From NCBI GenBank assembly GCA_012932865.1, contig SAXG01000043.1:310001-374000 (forward strand): a stretch of DNA of 64,000 nt, in the 5' to 3' direction. How positions within the stretch are numbered: the stretch's first letter is position 1; the number at the start of each line of letters is the position of its first letter. The position numbers and the translations under genes were made by a program. Positions 42,520 to 52,707 of the stretch are shown piece by piece. The notes beneath the pieces are model-generated. The model had not been told where the DNA came from, ran no database searches, and saw only the letters and a program-made list of their open reading frames with translations. Source of the DNA: Amylostereum areolatum (taxonomy: Eukaryota; Basidiomycota; Agaricomycetes; Russulales; Stereaceae).

Positions 42520-43250
42520 TGCACGCACCGTCTAAGGTGGCTGCCGGGCGGACTCATGGGTTTAACGAACACATTTGCCCCAGTGTGTCTGTGATCGGGG
42601 GCAGGGGGGCGACGCACCCTTCCAAACAATACGCCGACCACCCCTCCTGAATGGGTTATCGGGACGCATCGCCCCGCCTTTCCTGCGGACGTCAGTCCTG
42701 ATGTAACGCGGCCCTGTGCATCACGTTGTGCGACGCACGCACGGACGCAGGGGGTCGCGTACCACAACAGGGGCGGGACTAATGGGAGACGTCGGGTGGC
42801 GGCGGGATGGTGGGGGGCGGCGCCGTGCACGCGCGCGACGGTGAACGTGAATTCACCAACCGCGCAGGCGTGGATGGCGGGGCCATGGAAACGGTGGCTG
42901 GGGAGAAGGCAGACCAATGATGCACCAACGCCGAAATGGCGCCTTTGAACGCCAGAGAAGGGGTTAGCGGATGGAGAGAGGAGACGTGTGGGGCGCTCAC
43001 CCGGGAGCCAAGTGGAATCTCCAACCCAAACGCATCCTTCGCACAGCTTGAGGAGGGTAGAGGGGGCGGCGTGGGGACCCTGACGTCGTCGTTGGACGGA
43101 GCGCTGCGGATTGAAACGTAGAGGTGGTGGAATGAGTGGCGAAAGGGGCGGATGAGAAAGGATCGGGGAGGGAGGACGTGAAGGAGGCGCGCGAGGAGCA
43201 GGCTGAGTAGAGGTCGAGATGACCTTGGAACGAGAAGCAATGATGCGCCA
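42520..43250. other. Intergenic, nothing recognised
   Basis: GC-rich spacer. A 178-codon minus-strand frame (42779-43315) is low in coding character, and I do not call it a gene. Confidence 0.4.
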
Positions 43251-43257
43251 CTTAGAT

Positions 43258-43325
43258 TTAAGGATATATGGTTAAGTGGTAATATGCTACATAGGTTCCA
43301 AAGGCTGGAGTTCAATCCCGCAGGA
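43258..43325 (+). other. tRNA-like segment (A and B boxes), possible SINE remnant
   Basis: TGGTTAAGTGGTAA fits a pol III A box and GAGTTCAATCCCGC a B box about 40 nt later. The T stem has mismatches and no acceptor stem pairs, so it is not a functional tRNA as it stands. Confidence 0.35.
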
Positions 43326-43541
43326 AGTCATTTATTTTGTAATCGAAATTGAAGCCGGGCACGGGACCTGTGCCTGGGGAGGGAGACAGATCAGATGCAA
43401 CCGGTGTTAACAGCCGGATGCAACCAGTGAACTGAACATCTACCGCATGCTGACGACAATGCCACTCTCGTAATCGACATACCAGTGAGTACTGATATCT
43501 GTGCCATTTGCGGGCCATAACATAGACTAACTAGAAAATAG

Positions 43542-43610
43542 GATGACGATACGGGAAATGAAGAAAATATTCCTCCGAACCTTCCTGCGGCTCCAGCTAC
43601 ACCTAAATCT
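43542..43610 (+). pseudogene. 5' exon part of a small gene split by element B
   Basis: After an intron end (branch-point-like GACTAAC, acceptor AAAATAG at 43541) the exon encodes DDDTGNEENIPPNLPAAPAT then PKS, and element B begins at 43611. The rest of the exon resumes at 58229 in frame. An upstream exon ending LVIDIP before a GTGAGT donor at about 43481 is likely; the start was not found. Confidence 0.65.
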
Positions 43611-44067
43611 TGTCATGAACGGTCTATAATTTTCTTTTTACTTTACATCGGTTACACGCTTTAGGACTTATCGACTTATCACCGGTCCGGCTCCACCTTG
43701 GCCTGGACCCGGCTCATCTATATCCCGCCCGGACCCACGTGACTCATCTTGGTCCGGGTCTGACTCCTTTCTCTTGACTCATGCTGTACGATACTGACTC
43801 ATGCTGTGCTCTTTTACATACGACTGCTTACTTATACTTGGTCTGCTTACTGATCGCCGTGTATTGGTTGCTTACCTAAGTCTCTCTCCTCTTGTGTATA
43901 TAAGGCTTGCTCTCGCTGTACATATTCCTTATCTCGAGCTAGTCAATTCTACCGACTTTGCTTGCTTTCCCTCGTCTGTCGCCGTGTCTGATCGGCTTCC
44001 CTCTGTCGTCCTCTTCCTCTGTCAGCTTTGTCGTAACTTGGTGCTGTCGCACTAGTCGTTGCTGACA
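43611..44067 (+). repeat. B 5' LTR (457 bp)
   Basis: TGTCATGAACGG...GTTGCTGACA. TATATAA is at 43897-43903 and the predicted transcript start is near 43931. Confidence 0.95.
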
Positions 44068-44069
44068 TA

Positions 44070-44079
44070 AGCTCGAGAT
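44070..44079 (+). promoter_or_regulatory. B putative self-priming primer-binding site
   Basis: AGCTCGAGAT starts two nt after the LTR and is the 10-nt reverse complement of ATCTCGAGCT at 43931-43940, which begins 34 nt from the TATA box. Its centre is self-complementary (CTCGAG), so chance is a little more likely than for family A. Confidence 0.6.
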
Positions 44080-44538
44080 CTGTTTACTCTTGCACCACCC
44101 TACGACCGTCCCTACGTACTGTAGCGTAGTAGTAGTAGTACCCATCTGGTACTGACCTTGTTCTTCCCCCGTGCCGCCCTAGACCGTTGCCCCCAGAGTA
44201 CGCGACTCGTTACCCTGACATTGTGGTCGTGCGCACGTATACCGGTGCCGGCTTGACGTTTCCTCGAAACGTTACACCTACTCGAGACTCTCCAATACCA
44301 GGAGTTGAAAGCTCAGAGGTGACAGTAGAAGGTGCACCTTTGGTGTAGGAAACGAGTAAAAGCGGCGAAAGGAAAGCGGTTTAGGAAGTCTTTGGGCTCG
44401 TGTCCCCTAGACGAAGAGACAGCCAACAGGTCGAGAAGACTGAGGCAGACCGTCTTGCGATCTCATAACAGAACCACCTTCCCTCGACAAAATCTTCCCT
44501 TGCCGCACAGAGTAACCATTTCGACTGGGGGCTCGTGC

Positions 44539-44940
44539 ATGGAAGATTGGCGCTTGCAAGTACAAGAATTCATCCCCATCAGCCACGACGCTATCATCTC
44601 CCTCATCAACGAATCTAAAGACCCTTGGGCCTGGCACAATTGGAAGGTCGCCCTCGGCGTAGAAGAACTTGAAGACTCCATCATAGACATCCACTTCTAT
44701 CGCCTCAAAATAAGCGAACAAGGAAACGGAAACCTCTACGTCTACTCCTGCCCATACGTCACCTACCGCTACAAACTCGAGCAACCCCCAAAATCCTTCT
44801 ACGCGCCCAACGAGAAAATACCAGTAGACACTCGACACACCCACCGCCTCCTTACACCAGGCAACACCCCCAGCCCCACACCAGAGCCAGAGGTCATCGA
44901 CCTCACCCAGCCAGAGGTCATCGACCTCACCCACTTATAA
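44539..44940 (+). CDS. B pre-gag protein with tandem VIDLT motifs
   Basis: 133 aa from the first ATG I can find after the predicted transcript start; the preceding 600 nt appear ATG-free. The body (MEDWRLQVQEFIPISHDAII, DPWAWHNWKVALGVEELEDS, IIDIHFYRLKISEQGNGNLY) suggests a small beta-rich domain. A Pro/Thr-rich linker ends in EPEVIDLTQPEVIDLTHL, then TAA (44938-44940). VIDLT is the classical SUMO-interaction consensus, here twice from a duplicated 24-bp unit. After the TAA the same frame is open for 102 codons to the gag ATG at 45247. No known family. Confidence 0.6.
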   Translation: MEDWRLQVQEFIPISHDAIISLINESKDPWAWHNWKVALGVEELEDSIIDIHFYRLKISEQGNGNLYVYSCPYVTYRYKLEQPPKSFYAPNEKIPVDTRHTHRLLTPGNTPSPTPEPEVIDLTQPEVIDLTHL

Positions 44941-45246
44941 ACAATTCCCTCGTTCGGACTCAACGGCTCCGACTCCAGTTCTGACTCCGACACCGACATT
45001 GAGGACGAAAACTGCTACATATATCCCCTCCCTCTAGGCTTCACTGAACGAGGAAACGACTTCTTTGTCCAACTCGGAGACACCACTGTCGAAGTCGCCT
45101 TCGTAGCAACCCAAACAAGTGGCATCAGTTGGTACTTCGCCAACGAAAGCCAAGACGACCTCACTGAAGCCGACTTCAACCTCATCGCCGCCTCCGCCCT
45201 ACCGCCTGTCACCGACGAAGACTTCTCCGACCTCGACGAACCAATC

Positions 45247-46505
45247 ATGGCTGCCCAGTGGATCCGCACCGACCCCCAACCCCCTCTCCCCGCCGAGCTT
45301 GCCAACTGCACCGAAATCGGTGGAACATGGAACATCGTCATCGGCCAAACTGGCTCTCCCATCCAACACATGAATAACGGCACCGACAATGCCTGGCTCA
45401 TGGAAGTAAATGGCCAATGGGTCGCCATCCCTGCCGTGCTTGTTGCTGCCCTCAACCTGCCACCCCCCCACCGTCAACGTCACGGCCCCCCCCCATCACC
45501 GTCAACCCCCCTGCGGTCACTGTTAGTGCCCCAGCCGCCGCCGCTGCCAGACCCCCCCGAAAGAAAGTCCACGCGAAAACTCCTGAAGGCTTCTCTGGGA
45601 AACGAGAGGACTTCAATGACTGGATGCGGTCGTGCGAGGAATACATGCGAGCCGCTGAGGATGACCTCGTGACGGACAAGGACAAAGTCCTCTTCATTCT
45701 CACCTACATGACGGGGGAGGCAGCACGCACCTTGAAGGCCGAGTATGAGGATGCACACTTGGCCAATGGAGCCATGGTCGCCTGGGTGGACTTCCACAAA
45801 GCACTCAAAGGGGCCTTCACCGACGTCAATGAGCAGCACCGTGCCGCAGTCGAACTGGACGGGTTCAAACAGACGAAGGGTACCACTGCCCATGAATACT
45901 TCGCCAAGTTCGAGCAACTCGCAAGGAAGGCAGGATACTCCACGGTGCAGGACCCTATCCACCTCATGCAGCTGCTCAAACACAACGTCTACTATCGGAC
46001 CATCGACTCCATCTACGACAGCGGTCACGTTCCTCAGAAATATGAGGACCTCAAAGAGCGCATCATCCTGATCGACGGTCTGCGACAGGAGCGGGAGGAC
46101 CTTAAGACCCAGCGCAGTGGACCCGTGCAGAACCAAAAACCCAAAGGACAAGGATCGTCCAATGGGCAACAAGGGGGGCAGGTCCCATGGCGCCGCGATG
46201 GAACCGGCACGGTGCACGGTGGCAAAGGTCAGCCGATGGACGTCAACCGTGTCGACATCAAGGGGCGATGCTTCCTCTTCGGACAGAATGGCCACCAGGT
46301 GCGGGACTGCAGGGTGGACGTAAAGAACATCCGAGACATGTGGGGGAGGGACCGGTACATGGAACCACCAAAGCGGGAGGCTCGAGCACAGACGTTCGAG
46401 ACGCCCACCGCCTGGGCTAGGAGCCTGTCGGCCGAAGATCGGAAAAGCGTGATGGACGTGCTTCAAGCTCAGCCGAAGGTGGAGGAGAAGAAGGAGGGTT
46501 TTTGA
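45247..46505 (+). pseudogene. gag: B gag, frameshifted in a C run
   Basis: MAAQWIRTDPQPPLPAELAN starts at 45247 and reads to a Pro-rich hinge with runs of 7 and 9 C (45463-45494). The capsid-like body continues one frame over (FSGKREDFNDWMRSCEEYMR, ILTYMTGEAARTLKAEY, HEYFAKFEQLARKAGYSTVQ). One C more or less in a run explains the break, whether real or a sequencing error. The zinc knuckle reads CFLFGQNGHQVRDC (46269-46310), with Phe in place of the second Cys. Gag ends KKEGF at TTTTTGA (46499-46505). Confidence 0.85.
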
Positions 46506-49500
46506 GGGGGCTGACGATGTACACGGCATCTGAAGCCCAAGTTTCTGTTTCTCGCTCGTCTGGTTTTGTGGCGCCTCGGTGGCCTGGTTCTCGTTTACAT
46601 ATGCGCATTGTTGATTCGGACTGTACTACTACGGGGGATATCCCCATTATGACTTCTCTTACGGACTCTATCGGTACGGGCACGCGTCCCGTTGTTATTT
46701 TAGATACTCAGGCTTCGATTTGTGAGCCTTCGGCTTTGGATATGGCTTCGGTTTCGGCTTCAGTTTTGGATACGGCTTTGGATACGGACTCGGTTTTGGA
46801 TATGGACCCTGTGAAGTCAGGGACAATGCCGTGCGATGGAAGGGGCACGGCGCCCAAATCATGTTATATGGCACCTGGAACGGCTCAATGGACGCTTCGT
46901 CGCTTAAGGGAAGACAAACCCGAAAGTGCGATTGCAATCCTTCGCATCTGGACACACCACCGACGCCGTGACGAGGCTACTTATGAAGCCATCAAGGAAA
47001 TAACTGGCATGGGAGACGAGTTAGCATGTCAAGCTCTACTAGAGCTCGCCACTCCTATGCAGTTCATACGCTCCGCCAGCGCCAAGGAACAAACGGTCAT
47101 TCCCACACAACTGGTGGTAGATTCCAAATGCATTGTCAAAGCTCTCGCACTCCTGGACAGTGGTTGCACTGGCTCGTGTATCAACACGAAGTTTGTGCAG
47201 GAAAATCACATCCCCACGCGACGGACTGCTCGCCCAATCCCAGTACGAAATGCAGACGGCACTCTCAACACAGGAGGTCCCATCACGGAATATGTCACAC
47301 TTCGCCTAAATATTCAAGACCATGAAGAAAACATTGACCTGGCGGTCTCCAATCTAGGAGATACGGACCTTTTCATTGGACATGAGTGGCTAAAGAAGCA
47401 CAACCCTCACATCGACTGGAAATCCGGGTCAATTGAATTCGACCGATGCCCTATCAGCTGCTCTCGTCCCCCTCCCCTCCTCAATATCGATGAGGATGAA
47501 GAGGAGGAGGAAGAGCCAGTCCACATGGAAAAGGACAAGCAGCTGTTTGCTTTCGACTGGGATGGCTACAAAGCGACATACCACATCCGGACCCATGCAT
47601 CGGACATTGCAATTGAAGAGCACGCTAAGAAAAAGGAACAGACCTTCTCTGAGCGAGTCCCAACGGCGTACCACGAATTCAAGGACATCTTTGACAAAGA
47701 CGACTTCGACAAGCTCCCTGAGCGACGCCCATGGGACCACGCCATTGAGCTCACTCCTAACTTCAAACCGGTCGATTGCAAAGTTTACCCCCTCACATTG
47801 GACGAGCAGAAGCAACTGGACGCCTTTTTGGAAGAGAACCTGAGATCTGGCCGGATCCAACCATCCAAATCACCCATGGCCTCCCCATTCTTCTTCATCA
47901 AGAAAAAAGACGGCTCGCTACGTCCTGTGCAGGACTATCGAAAGCTCAATGAGATGACAATAAAGAACCGTTACCCGCTCCTGCTCATCCAAGAGTTGGT
48001 TGACAAACTTAAAGGAGCACGGCACTTTACCAAGCTCGATGTCCGATGGGGGTACAACAATGTTCGGATTAAAGAAGGGGACGAGTGGAAAGCTGCATTC
48101 CGCACGAACAAAGGTCTCTACGAGCCTACGGTCATGTTCTTTGGACTCACCAACTCCCCGTCTACGTTCCAAGCCATGATGAATGACCTGTTCAAAGACT
48201 TGATCCACCAAGGAGTCGTGGTCGTCTATTTGGACGACATCCTCATCTTCACACATACGCTAGAAGAACATCGTCGAATAGTCAAGGAGGTCCTTCGGAT
48301 CCTGCGAGAAAACAAACTCTATCTGAAGCCAGAAAAGTGCGAGTTTGAGAAGGCAGAAATCGAATACCTGGGCATGATTGTCGGTGGAGGAAGGGTTCGC
48401 ATGGATCCAGCAAAGGTCGCGGCAATCACCAATTGGCCAGCCCCCAAAACGAAGAAACAACTTCAATCATTTTGGGGCTTTTGCAACTTCTACCGTCGCT
48501 TTATCAAGGACTTCAGCGGCATTGCTCACCCAATGACTAAACTCACTGGGAAGACGGAATGGGTCTGGGACACCCCACAGCAGGAGGCTTTTGAGGAACT
48601 CAAGCGACGTATAACATCGCAGCCAGTTCTAGCAATCCCTACAGACGATGGGCAGTTCCGTGTCGAGGCGGACTCCTCTGACTATGCCACGGGCGCGGTA
48701 CTTTCGCAACAACAGGACAATGGCAAATGGCACCCGGTCGCCTTCCTCTCAAAGTCCCTCAGCGAAGCTGAGAGGAACTATGAGATTTATGACAAGGAAT
48801 TACTGGCTATCATGACGGCGCTAGAGGAATGGAGACAATACCTCATGGGGGCACGACAGGAGTTTGAAATCTGGTCGGATCATCGCAATCTCACGTACTT
48901 CCGCAAGGCGCAGAAGCTAAATCGGAGACAAGCACGATGGTTAACGGAGCTACAAGAGTATCATTGTACGCTACTCCACAAGCCTGGCAAAACAATGGGT
49001 AAACCCGATGCTATTTCCTGACTAGCGGGCCTTGAGAAGGGGGAGAAAGACAATGAAAACATTGTCCTCCTGAAACCAGAACTCTTTCGCGCCCTCGACC
49101 ATGCAGGAATTATAACCAATGGACCTGACAATGTCTTCATTGAGCGGATTCAGGAGGCTACCTTACTCCGAGACCATGCAGTAGAACGCGCCTTAGCACT
49201 CAAAGTGAAGGGATGGCTGGAACATGCAGATGGAACGATCACCTGGCAACACAGACTCTATGTCCCAAGAGACAAAGGACTCCGTGCAGACATCATCCAA
49301 GCTCATCATGACGGCCCGCTTGTCGGTCATCCAGGATGATACAAGACCCATGAGCTCATCACGCGCAACTACTGGTGGCCTGCCATTAGAGACGATGTCC
49401 GGAAATATGTTGAAGGATGTGAGACCTGCCAACGTACCAAGATTAGACATGATCGCATTGCCGCTCCACTCCACCCACATGACCTGCCACAAGCGCCTTG

Positions 49501-50678
49501 GGAGCATGTATCCATCGACTTTGTCATGCCGCTCCCAGTCTTGGATGGAAAAGACGCCATCTGCAATGTGAACTGCATGGGTACCAAGCAGGTTGTATTC
49601 TGGGCCACGACCAAAGACCTAACGGAGGACGAACTCGCCTTCGAGTACCTACGCGAGGTGGTCCCCCATCATGGAATTCCTAGAAAGATCGTCAGCGACC
49701 GTGGCAGCGTGTTTGTCTCCAAATTCACCACGGCATTGTTCCAACTGTTAGGCATTGAAGGGAACCCGTCCACGGCGTATCACCCTCAGACGGACGGACA
49801 GACCGAACGCTCCAACATGACCATGGAAAACTACCTTCGCATCTTCGTCAATCAACGACAGGACAATTGGACACATTACCTCCCACTTGCCATGACTGCG
49901 CTCAACAACATGGTCCATAGTTCGATTGGGATGTCTCCCAACTTTGCCAACTATGGTCGGGAACTCTACCTGGGGACAAACCCTCGACGTGAGACAGACA
50001 ACCCATCGGCGAACGAGTTTGCACAACGCATGCGAGACATCTATGAGGAAGCCCGCTCTGCGCTAAAGGCAGCACAGGACGATCAAAAGTGCTTTTACGA
50101 TCGCAAGAAGGACGAAACCAATAGATTACAAAATTGGCAACTTCGTCTGGCTGGAAGCCAAGACCAGAGATGGCCAAACCGTAATCAAAACGGCACGTCC
50201 TATGCAAAAGCTAGATGACAAGCGCTTTGGTCCTTTCGAAATCCTGGAAAAAGTCGGAGCATCGGCTTACAAGCTTCGCCTCCCTACATCCTGGTCACGA
50301 AAACATCCGGTCTTCAACGAGTCCCTCCTATCTCCACACAACGGTCCCGCCTTTGACAATCAGAAAGCACCTACACCTCCACCGCCAGAGTTAGTCCAAG
50401 GAGAGGAAGTCTATGAGGTCGAAAAGATTATAGACTCCAAGAAGGTTGGTCGCGGCTTCAAGTACCTCGTCAAATGGAAAGGCTACCCAGACAATGACAA
50501 TACTTGGGAGCCTCTCACCAATCTCCAGAATGCCAAGAAACGCATTGACGACTTCCACCGTGAACATCCGGGTGCCCCGAAACCTGCACGCCTTAATCGT
50601 TGGAAACTCCTGTCGGAGGAAGAAACTGGATCTGATTACGACGAGGACGTCGAATCTAAGGAAGGGGTGATGTCATGA
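46502..50678 (+). pseudogene. pol: B pol (PR-RT-RNase H-IN-chromodomain) with two stops and one frameshift
   Basis: Opens in the -1 frame exactly at gag's stop (TTG 46502). An odd Ser/Asp/Leu repeat region (46700-46800) precedes protease ALLDSGCTGSCINTKFV. RT has FIKKKDGSLRPVQDYRKLN and YLDDIL. RNase H begins FRVEADSSDYATGAVLSQ. A TGA at 49019-49021 and another at 49337-49339 (HPG-stop-YKTHEL) are where Arg CGA is expected. The integrase core is otherwise complete: SIDFVMPLP, IVSDRGSVFVSKF, HPQTDGQTERSNMTMENYL. One extra A in the run at 50130-50133 shifts the frame before the chromodomain (VYEVEKIIDSKK ... YLVKWKGYPDNDNTW). It ends at TGA 50676-50678, eight nt into the LTR. Confidence 0.93.
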
Positions 50679-51043
50679 ACGGTCTATAATTTTCTTTTTA
50701 CTTTACATCGGTTACACGCTTTAGGACTTATCGACTTATCACCGGTCCGGCTCCACCTTGGCCCGGACCCGGCTCATCTATATCCCGCCCGGACCCACGT
50801 GACTCATCTCGGTCCGGGTCTGACTCCTTTCTCTTGACTCATGCTGTACGATACTGACTCATGCTGTGCTCTTTTACATACGACTGCTTACTTATACTTG
50901 GTCTGCTTACTGATCGCCGTGTATTGGTTGCTTACCTAAGTCTCTCTCCTCTTGTGTATATAAGGCTCGCTCTCGCTGTACATATTCCTTATCTCGAGCT
51001 AGTCAATTCTACCGACTTTGCTTGCTTTCCCTCGTCTATCGCC
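50671..51043 (+). repeat. B 3' LTR, left part (373 bp)
   Basis: The remaining 84 bp are at 58140-58223. 373 + 84 equals the 457 bp of the 5' LTR. Confidence 0.95.
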
Positions 51044-51463
51044 TGTCACGGATCGCTCCATTTCTCTCTTCGTTTGCAGACCTCGTACACGCGACGCATC
51101 ACGGCATATGACTTTCCCTTGCATCACATGCTTCAACGACGTCATTGCCCGGACTTCCGAGCGGGGTTCCGCATCCTTATCTATGACATCATCGCTCCGG
51201 ACCTTCGTCCTCCACCCCATGACTCCTTTCTTATTGTTCCCCCCGCTCGCACCACTATCGCATCGCATCGCACCATCGTACCCACTTGTATATAAGGACA
51301 GTGTTTCTCTTCCCTTATCCCTAGACTGTCCATCTCGTCATACGGTACTGTAGCGCACGTTGCACTACCCTAGACCCCGGCACTCTCAAATCTATTTTCT
51401 TCTCGCTCCTCCCATCGTCGCGACTTAGGCGGTTCATCGGTCTCATAAACTGTGTTTCTGACA
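51044..51463 (+). repeat. A3 5' LTR (420 bp)
   Basis: TATATAA at 51289-51295; putative self-primer TAGACTGTCCA at 51322-51332, 33 nt on. Confidence 0.95.
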
Positions 51464-52080
51464 CCTGGACAGTCTACCCCTACGCCTACCTCGCACCCCT
51501 CTCTCCATCTACCTCTGCCGTCTCTACGACGTTAAAAACTCCCACCACGGACCTCCCGAACGCACCGGTCTTCCTCCCGTTCAACGGAAAGCCGATCACC
51601 CCCCGCGACGACGCACCACTCCCCTACCCCTGGTCCGATGCCGTCACTGTCAACTGCCTCGTCCCCGTACAGAACCTCTGTAAGAAAGATCCCTGGACCG
51701 CGCACGGCCTCAACTTCCGCATCTTCGAGTGGAGGTGGCACAAGGACCACGGTACTGTCGTCCTCGCCCTATACGTCCGGATCACTACGTGCATCAACGT
51801 AGATCTCGAACGCCTTGAATTCACCCTCCACGCCCCCACCTACCACACATACCTCATCCAGGACGCCCCCAACCCGATCCTCCAAACCAGTTTCACCTCC
51901 GTCTCCCAGTTTAACCGCCGGACCCCCGAATCCACCCCGCCACCAGTCCTCCGTCCCACCATCAAGGGTAAGACCCTTCGTCGCCGCCACCACGAACATA
52001 AGATCCGCCAGGCAGTAAAAGCCGGCTACCTCACCAAGAAACTCCTCGGCCGTCGCCCCATCGCGGCGGACTTCTTCTAG
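51325..52080 (+). CDS. A3 pre-gag open frame with no ATG
   Basis: Same 252-codon frame as in A2, running from the predicted transcript start through the PBS to TAG 52078-52080. In A3 the continuation after the TAG is broken by an extra C near 52232. Confidence 0.5.
   Translation, partial: TVHLVIRYCSARCTTLDPGTLKSIFFSLLPSSRLRRFIGLINCVSDTWTVYPYAYLAPLSPSTSAVSTTLKTPTTDLPNAPVFLPFNGKPITPRDDAPLPYPWSDAVTVNCLVPVQNLCKKDPWTAHGLNFRIFEWRWHKDHGTVVLALYVRITTCINVDLERLEFTLHAPTYHTYLIQDAPNPILQTSFTSVSQFNRRTPESTPPPVLRPTIKGKTLRRRHHEHKIRQAVKAGYLTKKLLGRRPIAADFF
51466..51476 (+). promoter_or_regulatory. A3 putative self-priming primer-binding site
   Basis: TGGACAGTCTA lies two nt after the LTR and is the exact complement of 51322-51332. 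Confidence 0.75.
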
Positions 52081-52707
52081 ACCATCATCACGTCCTCCAC
52101 AGCCCCTTGTCCCCCCACCCCGAACCTTCCCCCAGGCGTCTTTCGAGACTACTGTCCCGAAGAATACTATATCCTCACCTCGCAGCAGACTAAGGAATCC
52201 GTACGTTGGCTGCACGACGAACCAAACCTGGCAACGTCGAGACTGGTACTTCGACGACCGCGACGAACAACCCTACGTCAAAGAATCGGATTTTGCCACC
52301 GCTGCGGACGTTCTACAGCGCTTCCTGAACCCCCCTCCGACCAACTCGCCCCCACCCCGTCGACGTATTGTAATCGAAGTCCCAGAAGGGATCAACCACA
52401 ACGACACAACTGGGAAGTGGTACGCCTATAGACGGAACAAGAACGGAACCCCAGGACGATCAGTAGTTGAGTGGCAGCCCACTTCGTTCAGTCCCGTCCA
52501 AGATCACTGGTCGTGGCATCATAACCAGCAATTCCTCACCCCCGCCGACTTCCTTGTCGCAAAACAAGTTGAGGACGAAGTTGAAGAAGCAGAAGAACGC
52601 CGACGAGAAACCCTACACCGCCTTGATCAAGAACTCGCCCAATCCCTCACCGTCCCCCTCCCCTTCGACAAGATGTCCGACGCCGAATCCAAACCTGCCG
52701 TCTCCAA

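Noticed and set aside
41722..42917. 268- and 322-codon minus-strand Pro/Arg/Ser frames
   Set aside because: Same reason: the GGAGGACGCGG tandem array keeps frames open. No domain is seen.
42779..43315. 178-codon minus-strand frame
   Set aside because: Ser/Leu/Pro-rich with no domain or splice context and no support from neighbours.
51464..51480. tRNA-primed PBS for family A
   Set aside because: TGG starts the site, but the following bases match no tRNA 3' end I know, whereas the 11-nt match to the element's own 5' end is exact.
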